This document shows positions 1 to 8,706 of a stretch of DNA of 64,000 bases, one piece after another. The stretch spans positions 186,001 to 250,000 of the forward strand of contig JACQDM010000001.1 of assembly GCA_016201045.1 (NCBI GenBank), written 5' to 3'. Position 1 is the first letter of the stretch; the number at the start of each line of letters is the position of its first letter. Position numbers and translations under genes: made by a program. The notes below the pieces were generated by a model, which ran no database searches, was not told the DNA's origin, and saw only the letters and a program-made list of their open reading frames with translations. Origin of the DNA: Afipia sp. Its GTDB lineage: Bacteria > Pseudomonadota > Alphaproteobacteria > Rhizobiales > Xanthobacteraceae.

Positions 1-627
1 GTTCAATGCGCCGAGCAGATCATTGAGCAGGCTCTGATGGCGGCGGTCGCGGAAGAATCCACGCAGCGCGCCGGCCGCCAGCGGCGCCACATCGATGTCT
101 TTCACCTGCGCCAGCACGCGGCGGGTGACGAAATCCTTCAGACCTGAGGTTTCAGCCGCGTCGAGCGCGGCAGGCAAGAGCCGCAGGATGAAGCGCGCAA
201 GGTCGCTGCTCTTCTTGCGGTCCTGTAGCCAGTCAGAAATGAATTTGGCGAAATCCACTTCGCGCAGCTTGCTGTTGACGGGCGCGGCCGAGAGAAAATG
301 CACCTCGATGAACTCGCCGAGCTTTTCCGCGATGCGATGCTGGTTCTGCTGGATGATGGCAGTGTGCGGGATCGGCAATCCGAGAGGGCGGCGAAACAGC
401 GCGACCACGGCGTACCAGTCGGCGAGGCCGCCAATGGTCGCAGCCTCGGCAAAGGCCGCGAGATAGCCAAGCGCAGGAAATTGGCGCTCGTAGATTTTCG
501 CAACGACAAGCACGCCGACGCAGGCGACGAGCACCAGCGTAGCGAGCATCTTGATGCGGCGCAGGTCTGCGGCGCGGGAAACATCGCCGCCATCTGCCAC
601 CAGCACGAATTTATCCGCGTCGGCCAT
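1..627 (-). CDS. DUF445 family membrane-associated protein, 3' part cut off by window edge
   Basis: An open frame runs from an ATG at 627 to base 1 with no stop, giving 209 N-terminal residues. An in-frame TGA lies two codons upstream, so the start is well fixed. A hydrophobic helix spans about residues 27-42 (MLATLVLVACVGVLVV). It is followed by the DUF445 hallmark at about 59-80, with EAATIGGLADWYAVVALFRR and then PLGLPIPHTAII. The rest is charged and helical. Family members are conserved inner-membrane proteins of unknown role (YjiN in E. coli). The C-terminal half lies outside the window. I am sure of the family, not of the function. Confidence 0.85.
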   Translation of the reverse strand, partial: MADADKFVLVADGGDVSRAADLRRIKMLATLVLVACVGVLVVAKIYERQFPALGYLAAFAEAATIGGLADWYAVVALFRRPLGLPIPHTAIIQQNQHRIAEKLGEFIEVHFLSAAPVNSKLREVDFAKFISDWLQDRKKSSDLARFILRLLPAALDAAETSGLKDFVTRRVLAQVKDIDVAPLAAGALRGFFRDRRHQSLLNDLLGALN

Positions 628-702
628 CAGTGGTCACCGCAACTCGGATTCGACAATGCACCCGGACGCCGTCCGTTTCAAAGACGACGCGGGCGATAAA
701 AC

Positions 703-726
703 GAAGGCCCGCGTGTGCGGGCCTTC
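703..726 (-). terminator. Rho-independent terminator of the phasin gene
   Basis: A perfect 10-bp stem (GAAGGCCCGC, 703-712, with its complement at 717-726) encloses a GTGT loop. Read on the minus strand it is followed by CGTTTTATCG, a short U-run. It lies about 30 bases past the phasin stop codon and between that gene and the DUF445 gene, so it probably insulates the two. Confidence 0.75.
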
Positions 727-754
727 GAACTCGAATGCGGAACTGAACTAGAGC

Positions 755-1243
755 TTAGGCCTGCTTCGCGAAGTTCGTGACCTTTGCGAAGTTGTCCTGA
801 GCCGACTTCGCACCGTCAGCAATCACCTTGCCGAGGTATTCGGTCGTGGCCTTCGCGCGGCCGACGATCACTTCGCCCTGCGCCTTGAGCGCATCGGTGT
901 TGATCTGCACGGCTTCGTTGATCGACTTCGCCGAAGCGAGCTTGTCGATGGTCGTGAACAGCGCCTGCGCGTCGGCAAGAGCGGCCTGCGAGACGTTGCG
1001 GGCGATCTTTGCGGTTTCCGAAACGGAGCCTGCAACGGCGGTTTCGATGGCCGAGGTCACCTTGTCCGAGTTGGTGTGCAGCTCGGCAGCGCGGGTCTGC
1101 GCGGTCGCGGCCTGCTTCTTCACGAAGTCGCGGGCAGCTTCAGGAACTTCCATGTTCTGGAGCTTGCTGAAAGCGTCGGTGACCGGCTGGAAAGCGGTCT
1201 TGACGTTGTTGATGACGGTCTCGGTGTTGAAAGAATTGGTCAT
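755..1243 (-). CDS. phasin family protein (PHA granule-associated)
   Basis: This 162-residue protein is almost entirely amphipathic helix, rich in Ala, Lys, Thr and Val and without Cys. The Phasin_2 pattern is visible as FQPVTDAFSKLQNMEVPEAARDF-like text near the N-terminus and long heptad-like stretches to the end. Phasins coat polyhydroxyalkanoate granules and influence granule size. The ATG at 1243 is preferred over the one at 1255 because GGAG sits seven bases before it. The gene lies 153 bases downstream of the PHA synthase operon on the same strand, which supports the assignment. A candidate regulatory palindrome lies upstream and a strong terminator follows. Confidence 0.88.
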   Translation of the reverse strand: MTNSFNTETVINNVKTAFQPVTDAFSKLQNMEVPEAARDFVKKQAATAQTRAAELHTNSDKVTSAIETAVAGSVSETAKIARNVSQAALADAQALFTTIDKLASAKSINEAVQINTDALKAQGEVIVGRAKATTEYLGKVIADGAKSAQDNFAKVTNFAKQA

Positions 1244-1328
1244 GTTTGTCTCCATCCTCAGGTGTTTGAGCGATTGGCCCGCCCCGTCCGAATGGCCCGG
1301 GGTGAGAGCTATATGGCATGCTTAATGG

Positions 1329-1359
1329 TGCGACGCAACAATGATGTTGCAGCGCGACA
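1329..1359. promoter_or_regulatory. candidate PhaR/AniA-type operator upstream of the phasin gene
   Basis: Two overlapping dyads occur here. GCAACA-ATGA-TGTTGC (1335-1350) is perfect, and TGTTGC-AGC-GCGACA (1345-1359) has one mismatch. TGC/GCA-rich palindromes are the known binding sites of PhaR-type repressors in front of alphaproteobacterial phasin genes. The site is about 90-115 bases upstream of the phasin ATG. The link to PhaR is inference from motif style and position; no phaR gene is in the window. Confidence 0.35.
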
Positions 1360-1396
1360 TCACGAACCTGTGATTAAGTTAAGTATTTGACTTTAT

Positions 1397-1987
1397 TCAG
1401 CTAACAGCTGCAGGGACGCCATAGGCCTCAAGCTGGGCACGGACCTGTGCGACATTATGGCCCAGAACCACGATGTCGTAGGTCTTGCCGGTCTTGTCCT
1501 TTACCTGCTCGCGCAGAAGGGCTTCGGCCTTGAAGCCGAGGCTCTCGAACAGCGCAATCGCGCCGCGCTGGTCCACCGTCATCTGCGCCACGATCTTCTC
1601 GAGGCCCATCTCCAGCGCGAGCGCAAAAATCTCCTGCGACAGCGAGCGGCCGACGCCGGTGCCGCGCACGTCCTTCGATACGACCATGCGGATCTCGCCG
1701 ACATGCGGCGACCACGACAGTTCATCGCGCACGATGGTGCCGCAGCCGACGACTTCGCTGCCCTTCACGGCCAAGAGACTCGTCAGTCCGCCGCGCTCCA
1801 TTTCCTTGATCCAGGCCGTCAGCACTTTCGGATTGCTGATATCGCGCGGAATGAACAGCAGATCGTGGACCGGCAGTTTTTTTGCGAAGGACAATACGGC
1901 GGCCTCATCCGCTGCCGTCATATGGCAGAATTCGATTTCGCCCGCCTCGGTCTTCACGCGGCGCGGATAGGTACGTTTGCTGCTCAT
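1397..1987 (-). CDS. GNAT family N-acetyltransferase
   Basis: This is a 196-residue single-domain GNAT protein. The acetyl-CoA binding motif A reads VRGTGVGRSLSQEIFALA (about residues 120-137), preceded by the beta4 segment VGEIRMVV. The C-terminal strand contains FESLGFKAEA. Its ATG (1987) overlaps the phaC stop as ATGA, so it is the third gene of a translationally coupled phaE-phaC-GNAT operon. The substrate cannot be read from the sequence. The position suggests a role linked to PHA metabolism, perhaps protein acetylation, but that is inference. Confidence 0.8.
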   Translation of the reverse strand: MSSKRTYPRRVKTEAGEIEFCHMTAADEAAVLSFAKKLPVHDLLFIPRDISNPKVLTAWIKEMERGGLTSLLAVKGSEVVGCGTIVRDELSWSPHVGEIRMVVSKDVRGTGVGRSLSQEIFALALEMGLEKIVAQMTVDQRGAIALFESLGFKAEALLREQVKDKTGKTYDIVVLGHNVAQVRAQLEAYGVPAAVS

Positions 1988-3093
1988 GTCGATCGCTCGC
2001 TCAACCAGGAATCCAGTTTCGGCCACAGCCGCTTGATGGCGTTCGCGCCGGCCACAAGGCTGACGTGTCCGCCTTTGAGAATGACTTCGGTTTTATCCGT
2101 CGATGCCACCTTCGGAATGAGATGCTTGGCCGCATCGTAAGGGACGATGTGGTCGTGTTCGGCGACCGCGTGCAGGATCGGCACGTTGATCTTGGAAATA
2201 TCCGCCGTGCGTCCGCCGACCTTCATCGTGCCGTCGAATAGTTTGTTGTCCCACATCAGGTCCTTGACAGTCGTTCTGAAATATTCGCCTGCAAGAGGAA
2301 GCGTATCGACCGCCCAGCGGTCGAACATGCGATAGGATTTCACGAACTCGTCGTTCCAGATGTTTTCCCACAGCGTCACCTGGCTCACGGCGCGCGAGGC
2401 AGGCCGCAGCATTTCAAATGACGACAGGATCATTTCCGGCGGCACGTTACCGATCGTATCGACCAGCTGATCGACGTCGAAATAGCGGCGATCGGAGAAG
2501 TTCTGGAACAGCTTCATTTCGCGGAAGTCGATGGGCGTCGTGAAACACACCAGATTCTTCATCGGGCCTTCGGGATGCGTCGACTGATAAAGCAGCGACA
2601 GCACGCCGCCGAAACAATAGCCGATAACGCTGACATCGGTTTCGCCGGAATCCTCCTGAACCTTCTTGATGCTCTGCGGAATGAAATCGAGAACGTAATC
2701 CTCCATCCGCAGCGATTTCTCGTCGGGCCGCGGCGCGGTCCAGTCGAGCATGTAGACGTCGTAACCCTTCTTGAGCAGGAACTCGATGAAGCTCTGGCCC
2801 GGCACCATGTCGAGAATGTAGCCGCGATTGGTGGTGGCCATCACGATCAGGATCGGCACGCGGTAGATTTCATCCGCGAGCGGCCGGTAGTGATAGAGAT
2901 TCATCGTGCCCTTGGAGATCAGCACATCTTTCGGTGTCGAGCCGAGCGTCGGACCGGACGACGAAATATATTCGACGCCTTTGATGCTGCGCTGAATCGT
3001 GCGCTCGATCTCCGACTGGATGCGCTTGCTGATGTCTTCGGGATCGAAAACCGGCGTGGCGTTCGCCGCCGGATTTCCTGCGTTGGCGTTCAT
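1984..3093 (-). CDS. phaC: class III poly(R)-hydroxyalkanoate synthase subunit PhaC
   Basis: The protein polymerises (R)-3-hydroxyacyl-CoA into cytoplasmic PHA granules. At 369 residues it has class III size; class I enzymes are near 590. The lipase-like box GYCFGG places the nucleophile at Cys160. AEHDHIVP supplies Asp314 and GGHVS supplies His343, which is the expected Cys/Asp/His order and spacing. The upstream phaE-like gene overlaps it by four bases (ATGA) and the GNAT gene overlaps its end the same way. Class III PhaC needs a partner subunit, and the neighbour is the obvious candidate. Confidence 0.9.
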   Translation of the reverse strand: MNANAGNPAANATPVFDPEDISKRIQSEIERTIQRSIKGVEYISSSGPTLGSTPKDVLISKGTMNLYHYRPLADEIYRVPILIVMATTNRGYILDMVPGQSFIEFLLKKGYDVYMLDWTAPRPDEKSLRMEDYVLDFIPQSIKKVQEDSGETDVSVIGYCFGGVLSLLYQSTHPEGPMKNLVCFTTPIDFREMKLFQNFSDRRYFDVDQLVDTIGNVPPEMILSSFEMLRPASRAVSQVTLWENIWNDEFVKSYRMFDRWAVDTLPLAGEYFRTTVKDLMWDNKLFDGTMKVGGRTADISKINVPILHAVAEHDHIVPYDAAKHLIPKVASTDKTEVILKGGHVSLVAGANAIKRLWPKLDSWLSERST

Positions 3094-3470
3094 GCCGAAT
3101 TGCCCCCGGACGATGGCGGCTGCTTGGTGCGCGGCGGACGCGCCACGCCTGCGCCGTCGCCCGTCATCGCTTCGGGATAGGCGCGATAGAGAACCGCCTT
3201 GATCTCGTTAAGCTGCGCTTCGATTGTTTGCAGACGTTCGCCCATGCTCACCATCTGCGCGCGGCTCGGCATATTCATGCTGAGCAGATAGCGCTCCATC
3301 ATATCGCCCATGGTTTTCTGGGCGCCGACGGACGCACCCGTCAACTGATGCGCGGCCTTGGAGAACTGCTCTGAGCCCATGACCTGCGTGGCCATGGCGT
3401 TGAAACCCTTTTCCATCTCCGCCAGCATGCTGTGCCACAACTGCACAGGATCGTTCGGCTTGTCGGCCAT
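3090..3470 (-). CDS. phaE: short PhaE/PhaR-like subunit of PHA synthase
   Basis: This 126-residue helical protein starts at the ATG at 3470 after a strong GGAGGG site; a longer open frame upstream lacks support. The region MNMPSRAQMVSMGERLQTIE (about residues 69-88) matches the conserved C-terminal part of PhaE/PhaR, where an N-x-P-S-R motif precedes a coiled coil. It is much shorter than classical PhaE (about 350 residues) and closer to Bacillus PhaR in size. The C-terminus is Pro/Gly-rich and looks disordered. Coupling to phaC by ATGA overlap supports a synthase-partner role. The symbol is tentative. Confidence 0.7.
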   Translation of the reverse strand: MADKPNDPVQLWHSMLAEMEKGFNAMATQVMGSEQFSKAAHQLTGASVGAQKTMGDMMERYLLSMNMPSRAQMVSMGERLQTIEAQLNEIKAVLYRAYPEAMTGDGAGVARPPRTKQPPSSGGNSA

Positions 3471-3651
3471 CAAACCCTCCCCGTCACAGCGAGCGCCTGC
3501 TTTAGGTTTTTTGGGCGCATCGTCTTTTTTGCCATTCCATACCCTCGCAGAATGCCGGTCAACAGCGATAGCGCCATTTGCCGCGCTGCGGCCGATTGCG
3601 CCACTTTTGCCGGACGGCAAAGCGTGCAATAGAAATTGCATATTTAAGGCT

Positions 3652-4581
3652 ATGGAGAGCGCCGACGTGACCGCAGTTCCTTATCAAGCGCCGAAGCTGG
3701 CGAAGACCAACGGCATTGAGCTTTGCTACGACATTTTCGGCGACGCCAATGCCGAGCCGCTGGTGCTCATCATGGGGCTCGGCGCGCAGATGATTTTCTG
3801 GGAAGACGAATTCTGCCAGGACCTCGCCACGCGCGGTTTTCGCGTCATCCGTTTCGACAACCGCGACATCGGGCTCTCGACCAAGATGAGCGGCGGCAAG
3901 CCGATCAAACCGATGGACATGATCAAGCTGCGTCTGTTCAAGATCCCGCCGGAGTCCTCATACAAGCTGTGGGACATGGCAAACGATGTCGTCGGCCTTC
4001 TGGACGTGCTCGGCATCAGGAAGGCGCACATCGTCGGCTTGTCGATGGGCGGAGCCATCGCACAGGAAATTACGATGCATCATCCCGACCGGGTGCTGTC
4101 GCTGACCTCGATCATGGCGACCAGCGGCAATCCGCGATTGCCGAACCCGACGAAAGAAGCGATGGCGATGCTGCTTGCGCCTGCGCCGAAGACCAAGGAC
4201 GAGTATGTCCAGCGCTTCGCATCGAACTGGAAAATCCTTCGCGTGGGAAGTTTCCCGGAGGAAGAAGCAAAGGACGGCGAGCGCGCGGAAAAAACCTTCG
4301 CGCGCGGCCTCAGTCCCGCGGGCGTCGGCCGGCAGTTGCGCGCGATCCTCGCATCGGGCGACCGCACATCGCGGCTTCGCGGCGTGAAGGCGCGCACGCT
4401 CGTCATTCACGGTACCGTCGATCCGCTGGTGCGCGTCGAACACGGCAAGCAAGTCGCCGCGACCATTCCCGGCGCGAAGTTGCTGCTGGTCGAGAACATG
4501 GGCCACGCTTTGCCGAAAAAATTCTGGCCGGCGGTGATCGGCGGCGTCGCGGATCATGCGCATGGCGCGACGAAGCATTGA
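3652..4581 (+). CDS. alpha/beta-fold hydrolase
   Basis: This 309-residue hydrolase has the nucleophile elbow GLSMGG (Ser131), an acid in GTVDPLVRVEHG and the catalytic His in NMGHALP. The strand text RVIRFDNRDIGLS is typical of small esterases related to aclacinomycin methylesterase RdmC and the 3-oxoadipate enol-lactonase family. The ATG at 3652 was chosen because the family homology begins shortly after it; a GTG at 3667 is possible. It is divergent from the phaE-like gene. The thioesterase gene that follows starts 11 bases after its stop, so the two probably form an operon. Substrate unknown. Confidence 0.8.
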   Translation: MESADVTAVPYQAPKLAKTNGIELCYDIFGDANAEPLVLIMGLGAQMIFWEDEFCQDLATRGFRVIRFDNRDIGLSTKMSGGKPIKPMDMIKLRLFKIPPESSYKLWDMANDVVGLLDVLGIRKAHIVGLSMGGAIAQEITMHHPDRVLSLTSIMATSGNPRLPNPTKEAMAMLLAPAPKTKDEYVQRFASNWKILRVGSFPEEEAKDGERAEKTFARGLSPAGVGRQLRAILASGDRTSRLRGVKARTLVIHGTVDPLVRVEHGKQVAATIPGAKLLLVENMGHALPKKFWPAVIGGVADHAHGATKH

Positions 4582-4592
4582 TTGAGGGCGTC

Positions 4593-5024
4593 GTGGATTA
4601 CGCCGAACGCATCAGAACGAGCTTCGCCAAGCAAGGAATGATGACGACCTTGGGCGCGACACTCGGGAAAGTTTCATCGGGTGCGGTCGAAATCGAAATG
4701 CGCCCCTCGCCCGCAATCGCGCAACAACACGGCTTCGTCCATGCCGGTGCTATTACGGCGATTGCCGACAATGCCTGCGGTTTTTCAGCGCTCAGTCTGA
4801 TGCCTGAGGGAACGGGCGTTTTGACCACCGAGTTCAAATTGAATCTCGTCGCACCTGCGGCGGCGGACTTGATCGTTGCGCGCGGCCGCGTGGTGAAAGC
4901 CGGCCGCACGCTCAGCCTGTGTCAGGCCGAGGTCTTTGCCGTCAGTGACGGACAGGAAAAGCTGGTTGCGCTCATGACCGCCACGATGATGAACATTGTC
5001 GGGCGCGACGGCATCAGCGACTAG
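4593..5024 (+). CDS. PaaI-family hotdog-fold thioesterase
   Basis: This 143-residue protein has the PaaI hotdog pattern QQHGFVHAGAITAIADNACG, where the Asp/Asn-bearing helix forms the acyl-CoA thioesterase active site. It is followed by LTTEFKLNLVAPA and ARGRVVKAGRTLSLCQAEV. The start is the GTG at 4593, preceded five bases upstream by GAGG; no in-frame ATG fits. It follows the alpha/beta hydrolase by 11 bases. A role in releasing CoA from aromatic or short acyl thioesters is typical of the family but unproven here. Confidence 0.82.
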   Translation: MDYAERIRTSFAKQGMMTTLGATLGKVSSGAVEIEMRPSPAIAQQHGFVHAGAITAIADNACGFSALSLMPEGTGVLTTEFKLNLVAPAAADLIVARGRVVKAGRTLSLCQAEVFAVSDGQEKLVALMTATMMNIVGRDGISD

Positions 5025-5132
5025 ATTCGTCCGTCCGGTCCCAAGAGCGCTTGACATTTTCCGTACTAGGATTATATTCCTTCGCGTTATCGCGCGGGTG
5101 GCCGATCACCATTCGCGCGAGGCCTTAAGACA

Positions 5133-5294
5133 ACGGTGGAGCGCCGGGAGGCGCAGCGCCTGTCGTCAACGGGCGCGCACGGTTCGCGGATGAGTCTCGC
5201 AAACTTATTTGCAAACCGCGCGAGATGGGCCGATCGCAAGGCTTGTCTCAAGGATGTCTCGCAAACATCCTGGCGCCTCCCCGCGCTCCACCGT
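5133..5294. repeat. nested inverted/direct repeat between convergent genes
   Basis: The 326-base gap between the thioesterase and the P450 gene holds no convincing gene but is highly structured. ACGGTGGAGCGCCGGGAGGC (with GC following, 5133-5154) pairs with 5273-5294 over 22 bases with one mismatch. Inside the arms lie an 11-base direct repeat GTCTCGCAAAC (5194-5204 and 5256-5266) and a small hairpin AGGATGT/ACATCCT (5251-5257 with 5265-5271). The pattern resembles a dispersed palindromic repeat unit rather than a simple terminator. Confidence 0.55.
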
Positions 5295-5350
5295 CAGGCC
5301 CGCGCGTTGACGGCGCAGCAGGCGGCTTTGCCGTGCGCGAATGAAAGCCG

Positions 5351-8300
5351 CTAGCCGCCGGCCCAGACGTCGAGCACGTAGCGATTGTCGGTGCCCATCT
5401 TGTCGATCCACGCCGCCGCTGCACTTTCGCTAGAGCCGGATTTTTCGCGATAGATGTCGGTGAGCGTCTTCTTCACGCCCGGCTCCATCTTGCTGCCGTC
5501 GCCGCAGACATAAATGATCGCGCCCTGCTCGATCAGCTTCCAGACCTTGTCCTTTTGGGCTGCGATCTGGTCCTGCACATAGGTCTTCGGCGTCGATGCG
5601 CGCGAAAACGCGGTGTGCAATTCTGTGATGTTGTCATGCGCGAATTTTTTCAGTTCATCCGCATAGAGAAAATCCTGATCGGGATTGCGGCATCCGAAGA
5701 ACAGCATCGACGGACCGAGATTCTTGCCGCTCGCCTTCATCGCGGCACGTTCCTGCAGGAACCCGCGAAACGGCGCGAGACCAGTTCCGGGCCCGATCAT
5801 GATGATGGGAATCGCAGGATTTTCAGGAAGCCGGAAACCGGCTTTGGTTTCGCGCACCATTGCATGCACCGTGTCGCCCGCGCGACGGCCGGCGAGATAG
5901 TTCGAGCTGACGCCTTTATAGATGCCGCGCCCCGAAATCGCCGGACCTTCGACAACGCCGACGGTGACGGTGCACTTGTTCTTGCCGACCACCGCAGGCG
6001 ACGACGAGATCGAATAATAGCGCGGCGACAGCAGCGACAGCATCTCTAGATAAGTGTGGAACGGCAACTCACACGCGGGATGCTCCTCGAGCAGATTGTA
6101 GACGGACTTGCGCTTGTTGAGAATTTCGGCGCGATAGTGTTCGTCGTCGCCGGCGAATTTTTCCAGCTTCGGCTTCGTCATCGGGCAGCGCGTGTGCTCG
6201 GACATGATCTGGATCTGCTTGCGGGTCGCAACCTGCTGCAGTTCGACAAATTCGGTGAGCAAGCGTCCGACCGAAACCGCGTTATCGGTGGGAAGCTGCG
6301 CGCGGCGGCCGGTCGCCACATGCAGTCTGACCTGATCCGCAGGCAGAAACCCGAAACGACGCGCGACCGCATCGACCAGAACCGGATCGTTGCGCGGCAC
6401 GATGCTCAAGTGATCGCCAACCCGATAGGTGACGTTCTCCGGCAGTTCCACTTCAATGTGGCGCGTGGAACGATCCGACGGATTGGCACCATCGCGCTTC
6501 TGCAATTCGTCGTTTGCGAGAATCTTGATCGGCACCGCGCCGCCGGACGCCGTAATCGTGTTGACCGCGCTATGCGCGACCGGCTCAATTTTATAAAGCG
6601 GCTCATCATTGGCATCGCGTGCAAATCCGGTCTGGACGCCGAATTCCTTCACTGCGATTTCGCGCAATGAGGCAAACCAATGCTCGAACTGGCCGTCGAG
6701 ATCGTCGCGCGCATCGCCCTCGCCGCGCGGACAGGCTGCGGTCGCGCCATGCTTGGCAAGTTGCTCGTCGATGACGCGCGGAATGGATTGATAGGTCGCA
6801 AGCCAGTCGCTGTTGCCGCAGCCGAACACGGCATAGCGCACGTCTTTGAATTCGTCCTTCGCCAGATCGCTTTGCAGCCATTTGACGAACTGCGTGGCGT
6901 TGTCCGGCGGCGCGCCGTTATACGACGCACAGAAGATGATAACTCCGCCCTGGCCCTTCAGATTGCCGACATAGTCGTCGAGCGGTCCGAGTTTCGTGGC
7001 GAAGCCGTTGACTTCGGCCAGGTCCGCGACGCGATGCGCGAGGTCTTCCGCGGTGCCGAGGTTGGAGCCGTAGAGAATAAGCAGCGGCGTATTGTGGCCG
7101 GGACGCACGCGCGCGGGCGCACTTCCGCCTGCGCTTTCCGCAACGGCAGCGCCGGGCCGCGCAACGACGGTCCGATCCTTGTCGCTGCGCGCGCGCACCT
7201 TGATCTTGAAGCCGTCAGGCTTGATCGTCAGCGTTTCCTTCAGGTGCATCTGGTAACGCTCGTGATCGACCAGCTTGAACCGCTGCAGGATCATGCCGAG
7301 CGCCAGTGCTGCCTCATGCATGGCAAAGCCGCGGCCGATGCAGGCGCGCTGGCCGTTACCGAACGGCTTCCACGCATTCGCCGGGCGCTTGGATTCCACT
7401 TCGCGGCTGAAATTTTCCGGGTCGAACTTGTCGGGGTTCGGTCCCCAGACTTTCGGATCGCGGTGCAACGCCATCACCAGAACGGTAACAAACGTGCCTT
7501 TCTTCAATTTGTATTTGCCGCCGATCACCTCGTCCTTCAGCGGCGACACACCGTAAGCCGGCGCGGGTGGCCACATGCGCAGCGTTTCTTTCAGAATTTT
7601 CGAAATATAATGAAGCTGCGTCACCTGCTGGAAGGTCGGTTTCGCATTTACATCCGCACCCAGCACGCGATCGACTTCCTCATACGCCTTCGCCAGAACC
7701 TCGGGATGTTTGAGCATCGCGTAGATTGCGCAGGACAAGAGGCCAGATGTCGTCTCATGGCCCGCGATCAGAAACGTGTTGATCTGGTAGCGGATATTAA
7801 CGTCGTCGAGCTGCTCGCCCGTAACTTTGTCGACGCCCGTCATCATGGCGTTGAGCATGTCCTTCGTGTCGGCTGCGGCATCCGCATTTTTGCGCCGCTC
7901 GGCCACGATCTCGTCCACCATCTTGTTCATGAAGGCGACGTCTTCGGCCATGCCGGCGCGGCGCGAACGCATGAAGACATTTTCCAGCGGCAGGCCGCGC
8001 GTCATCATGATGGTTTCTAACGACCGCACCAGGGCGCCGACGAAGGGGTGATAGTCCTCGCGATAGAACGAATTGAAGCGATAGTCGAAGCCGCACAGCC
8101 CGATGGTGTCGAGCGTCAGCGCTGTCATGTCGTGGACGACGTCGATCTCGTCGTCGGCGTTCAGCCGTTCCCATTTTTTGACGAGCTGCTCGGCGATATC
8201 GACCATCATCGGATGGTATGACTGCATCGCGCGGCCGCCGAACGGCGACAGCAAAATGTTGTGCGCCTTGCTCCAGTTGGGCTCCGTCGTATCCGCCGTG

Positions 8301-8575
8301 AACAATCCGTCGCCGCCGATGGCGCGCACACGGCGCAGCGCACCGCGCACTGCCTTGTCGAAGCGCTTTTCGTCGCTGAGTTCATCGACCAGATCGAAGC
8401 CGCCGACGATCACCAGCGGCTGACCCATCATGTCGAGCCAGAAGATCGGCCCGAGTTCCTTGGTCTTGCGGACGAGGTCCTGAACGGGAGCCGTCGAATC
8501 CAGCGACAGCATGTTGCCGATCACCGGCTGCTTCGGCGGATGGGGAATTGGATTCAGCGCATTGGAGGACGCCAT
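5351..8575 (-). CDS. self-sufficient cytochrome P450/NADPH-P450 reductase (CYP102 type)
   Basis: This 1074-residue fusion of P450 and diflavin reductase is predicted to hydroxylate or epoxidise fatty acids with NADPH and O2 in the cytosol. The P450 part has the I-helix AGHETTS (271-277), ExxR in KETLRM (Glu330, Arg333) and the haem loop FGNGQRACIG with Cys412. GDGLF puts Phe92 at the place of BM3 Phe87, which controls regioselectivity. A linker (about 463-496) leads to the flavodoxin domain (LILYGSNLGTAED). The FAD motif RYYSISSSP (852-860), NADPH motif GPGTGLAPF (928-936) and C-terminal DVWAGG (Trp1071) follow. The length is close to BM3 (1048). The gene is the last of a minus-strand lipid cluster, 131 bases after the epoxide hydrolase start-distal end, so it may also have its own promoter. 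Confidence 0.95.
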   Translation of the reverse strand: MASSNALNPIPHPPKQPVIGNMLSLDSTAPVQDLVRKTKELGPIFWLDMMGQPLVIVGGFDLVDELSDEKRFDKAVRGALRRVRAIGGDGLFTADTTEPNWSKAHNILLSPFGGRAMQSYHPMMVDIAEQLVKKWERLNADDEIDVVHDMTALTLDTIGLCGFDYRFNSFYREDYHPFVGALVRSLETIMMTRGLPLENVFMRSRRAGMAEDVAFMNKMVDEIVAERRKNADAAADTKDMLNAMMTGVDKVTGEQLDDVNIRYQINTFLIAGHETTSGLLSCAIYAMLKHPEVLAKAYEEVDRVLGADVNAKPTFQQVTQLHYISKILKETLRMWPPAPAYGVSPLKDEVIGGKYKLKKGTFVTVLVMALHRDPKVWGPNPDKFDPENFSREVESKRPANAWKPFGNGQRACIGRGFAMHEAALALGMILQRFKLVDHERYQMHLKETLTIKPDGFKIKVRARSDKDRTVVARPGAAVAESAGGSAPARVRPGHNTPLLILYGSNLGTAEDLAHRVADLAEVNGFATKLGPLDDYVGNLKGQGGVIIFCASYNGAPPDNATQFVKWLQSDLAKDEFKDVRYAVFGCGNSDWLATYQSIPRVIDEQLAKHGATAACPRGEGDARDDLDGQFEHWFASLREIAVKEFGVQTGFARDANDEPLYKIEPVAHSAVNTITASGGAVPIKILANDELQKRDGANPSDRSTRHIEVELPENVTYRVGDHLSIVPRNDPVLVDAVARRFGFLPADQVRLHVATGRRAQLPTDNAVSVGRLLTEFVELQQVATRKQIQIMSEHTRCPMTKPKLEKFAGDDEHYRAEILNKRKSVYNLLEEHPACELPFHTYLEMLSLLSPRYYSISSSPAVVGKNKCTVTVGVVEGPAISGRGIYKGVSSNYLAGRRAGDTVHAMVRETKAGFRLPENPAIPIIMIGPGTGLAPFRGFLQERAAMKASGKNLGPSMLFFGCRNPDQDFLYADELKKFAHDNITELHTAFSRASTPKTYVQDQIAAQKDKVWKLIEQGAIIYVCGDGSKMEPGVKKTLTDIYREKSGSSESAAAAWIDKMGTDNRYVLDVWAGG

Positions 8576-8706
8576 CTTGGACTTGTCTCCTGAAACCCAC
8601 GTGGACTTGTTTTTGTCCCGGCAGACGCCGGATTTACCGTCAGGCTAATGCGCTATACGCCCTTTGCAAAGCAATTTGGCCGGCGGCCGATCTGGCATGC
8701 AACATC

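Noticed and set aside
138-593. 151-codon minus-strand frame near the left edge
   Set aside because: Ser/Arg/Cys-rich shadow of the DUF445 frame, which is open to the window edge and carries the family motif.
3723-5024. 433-codon plus-strand frame covering the hydrolase and thioesterase
   Set aside because: Only the last 143 codons (from 4593) are protein-like; the first part is an out-of-frame reading of the hydrolase gene, so this is not a fusion.
6680-8020. 446-codon open frame on the plus strand opposite the CYP102 gene
   Set aside because: Arg/His-rich shadow composition, no ribosome site, lies entirely inside a gene with clear P450 motifs on the other strand.
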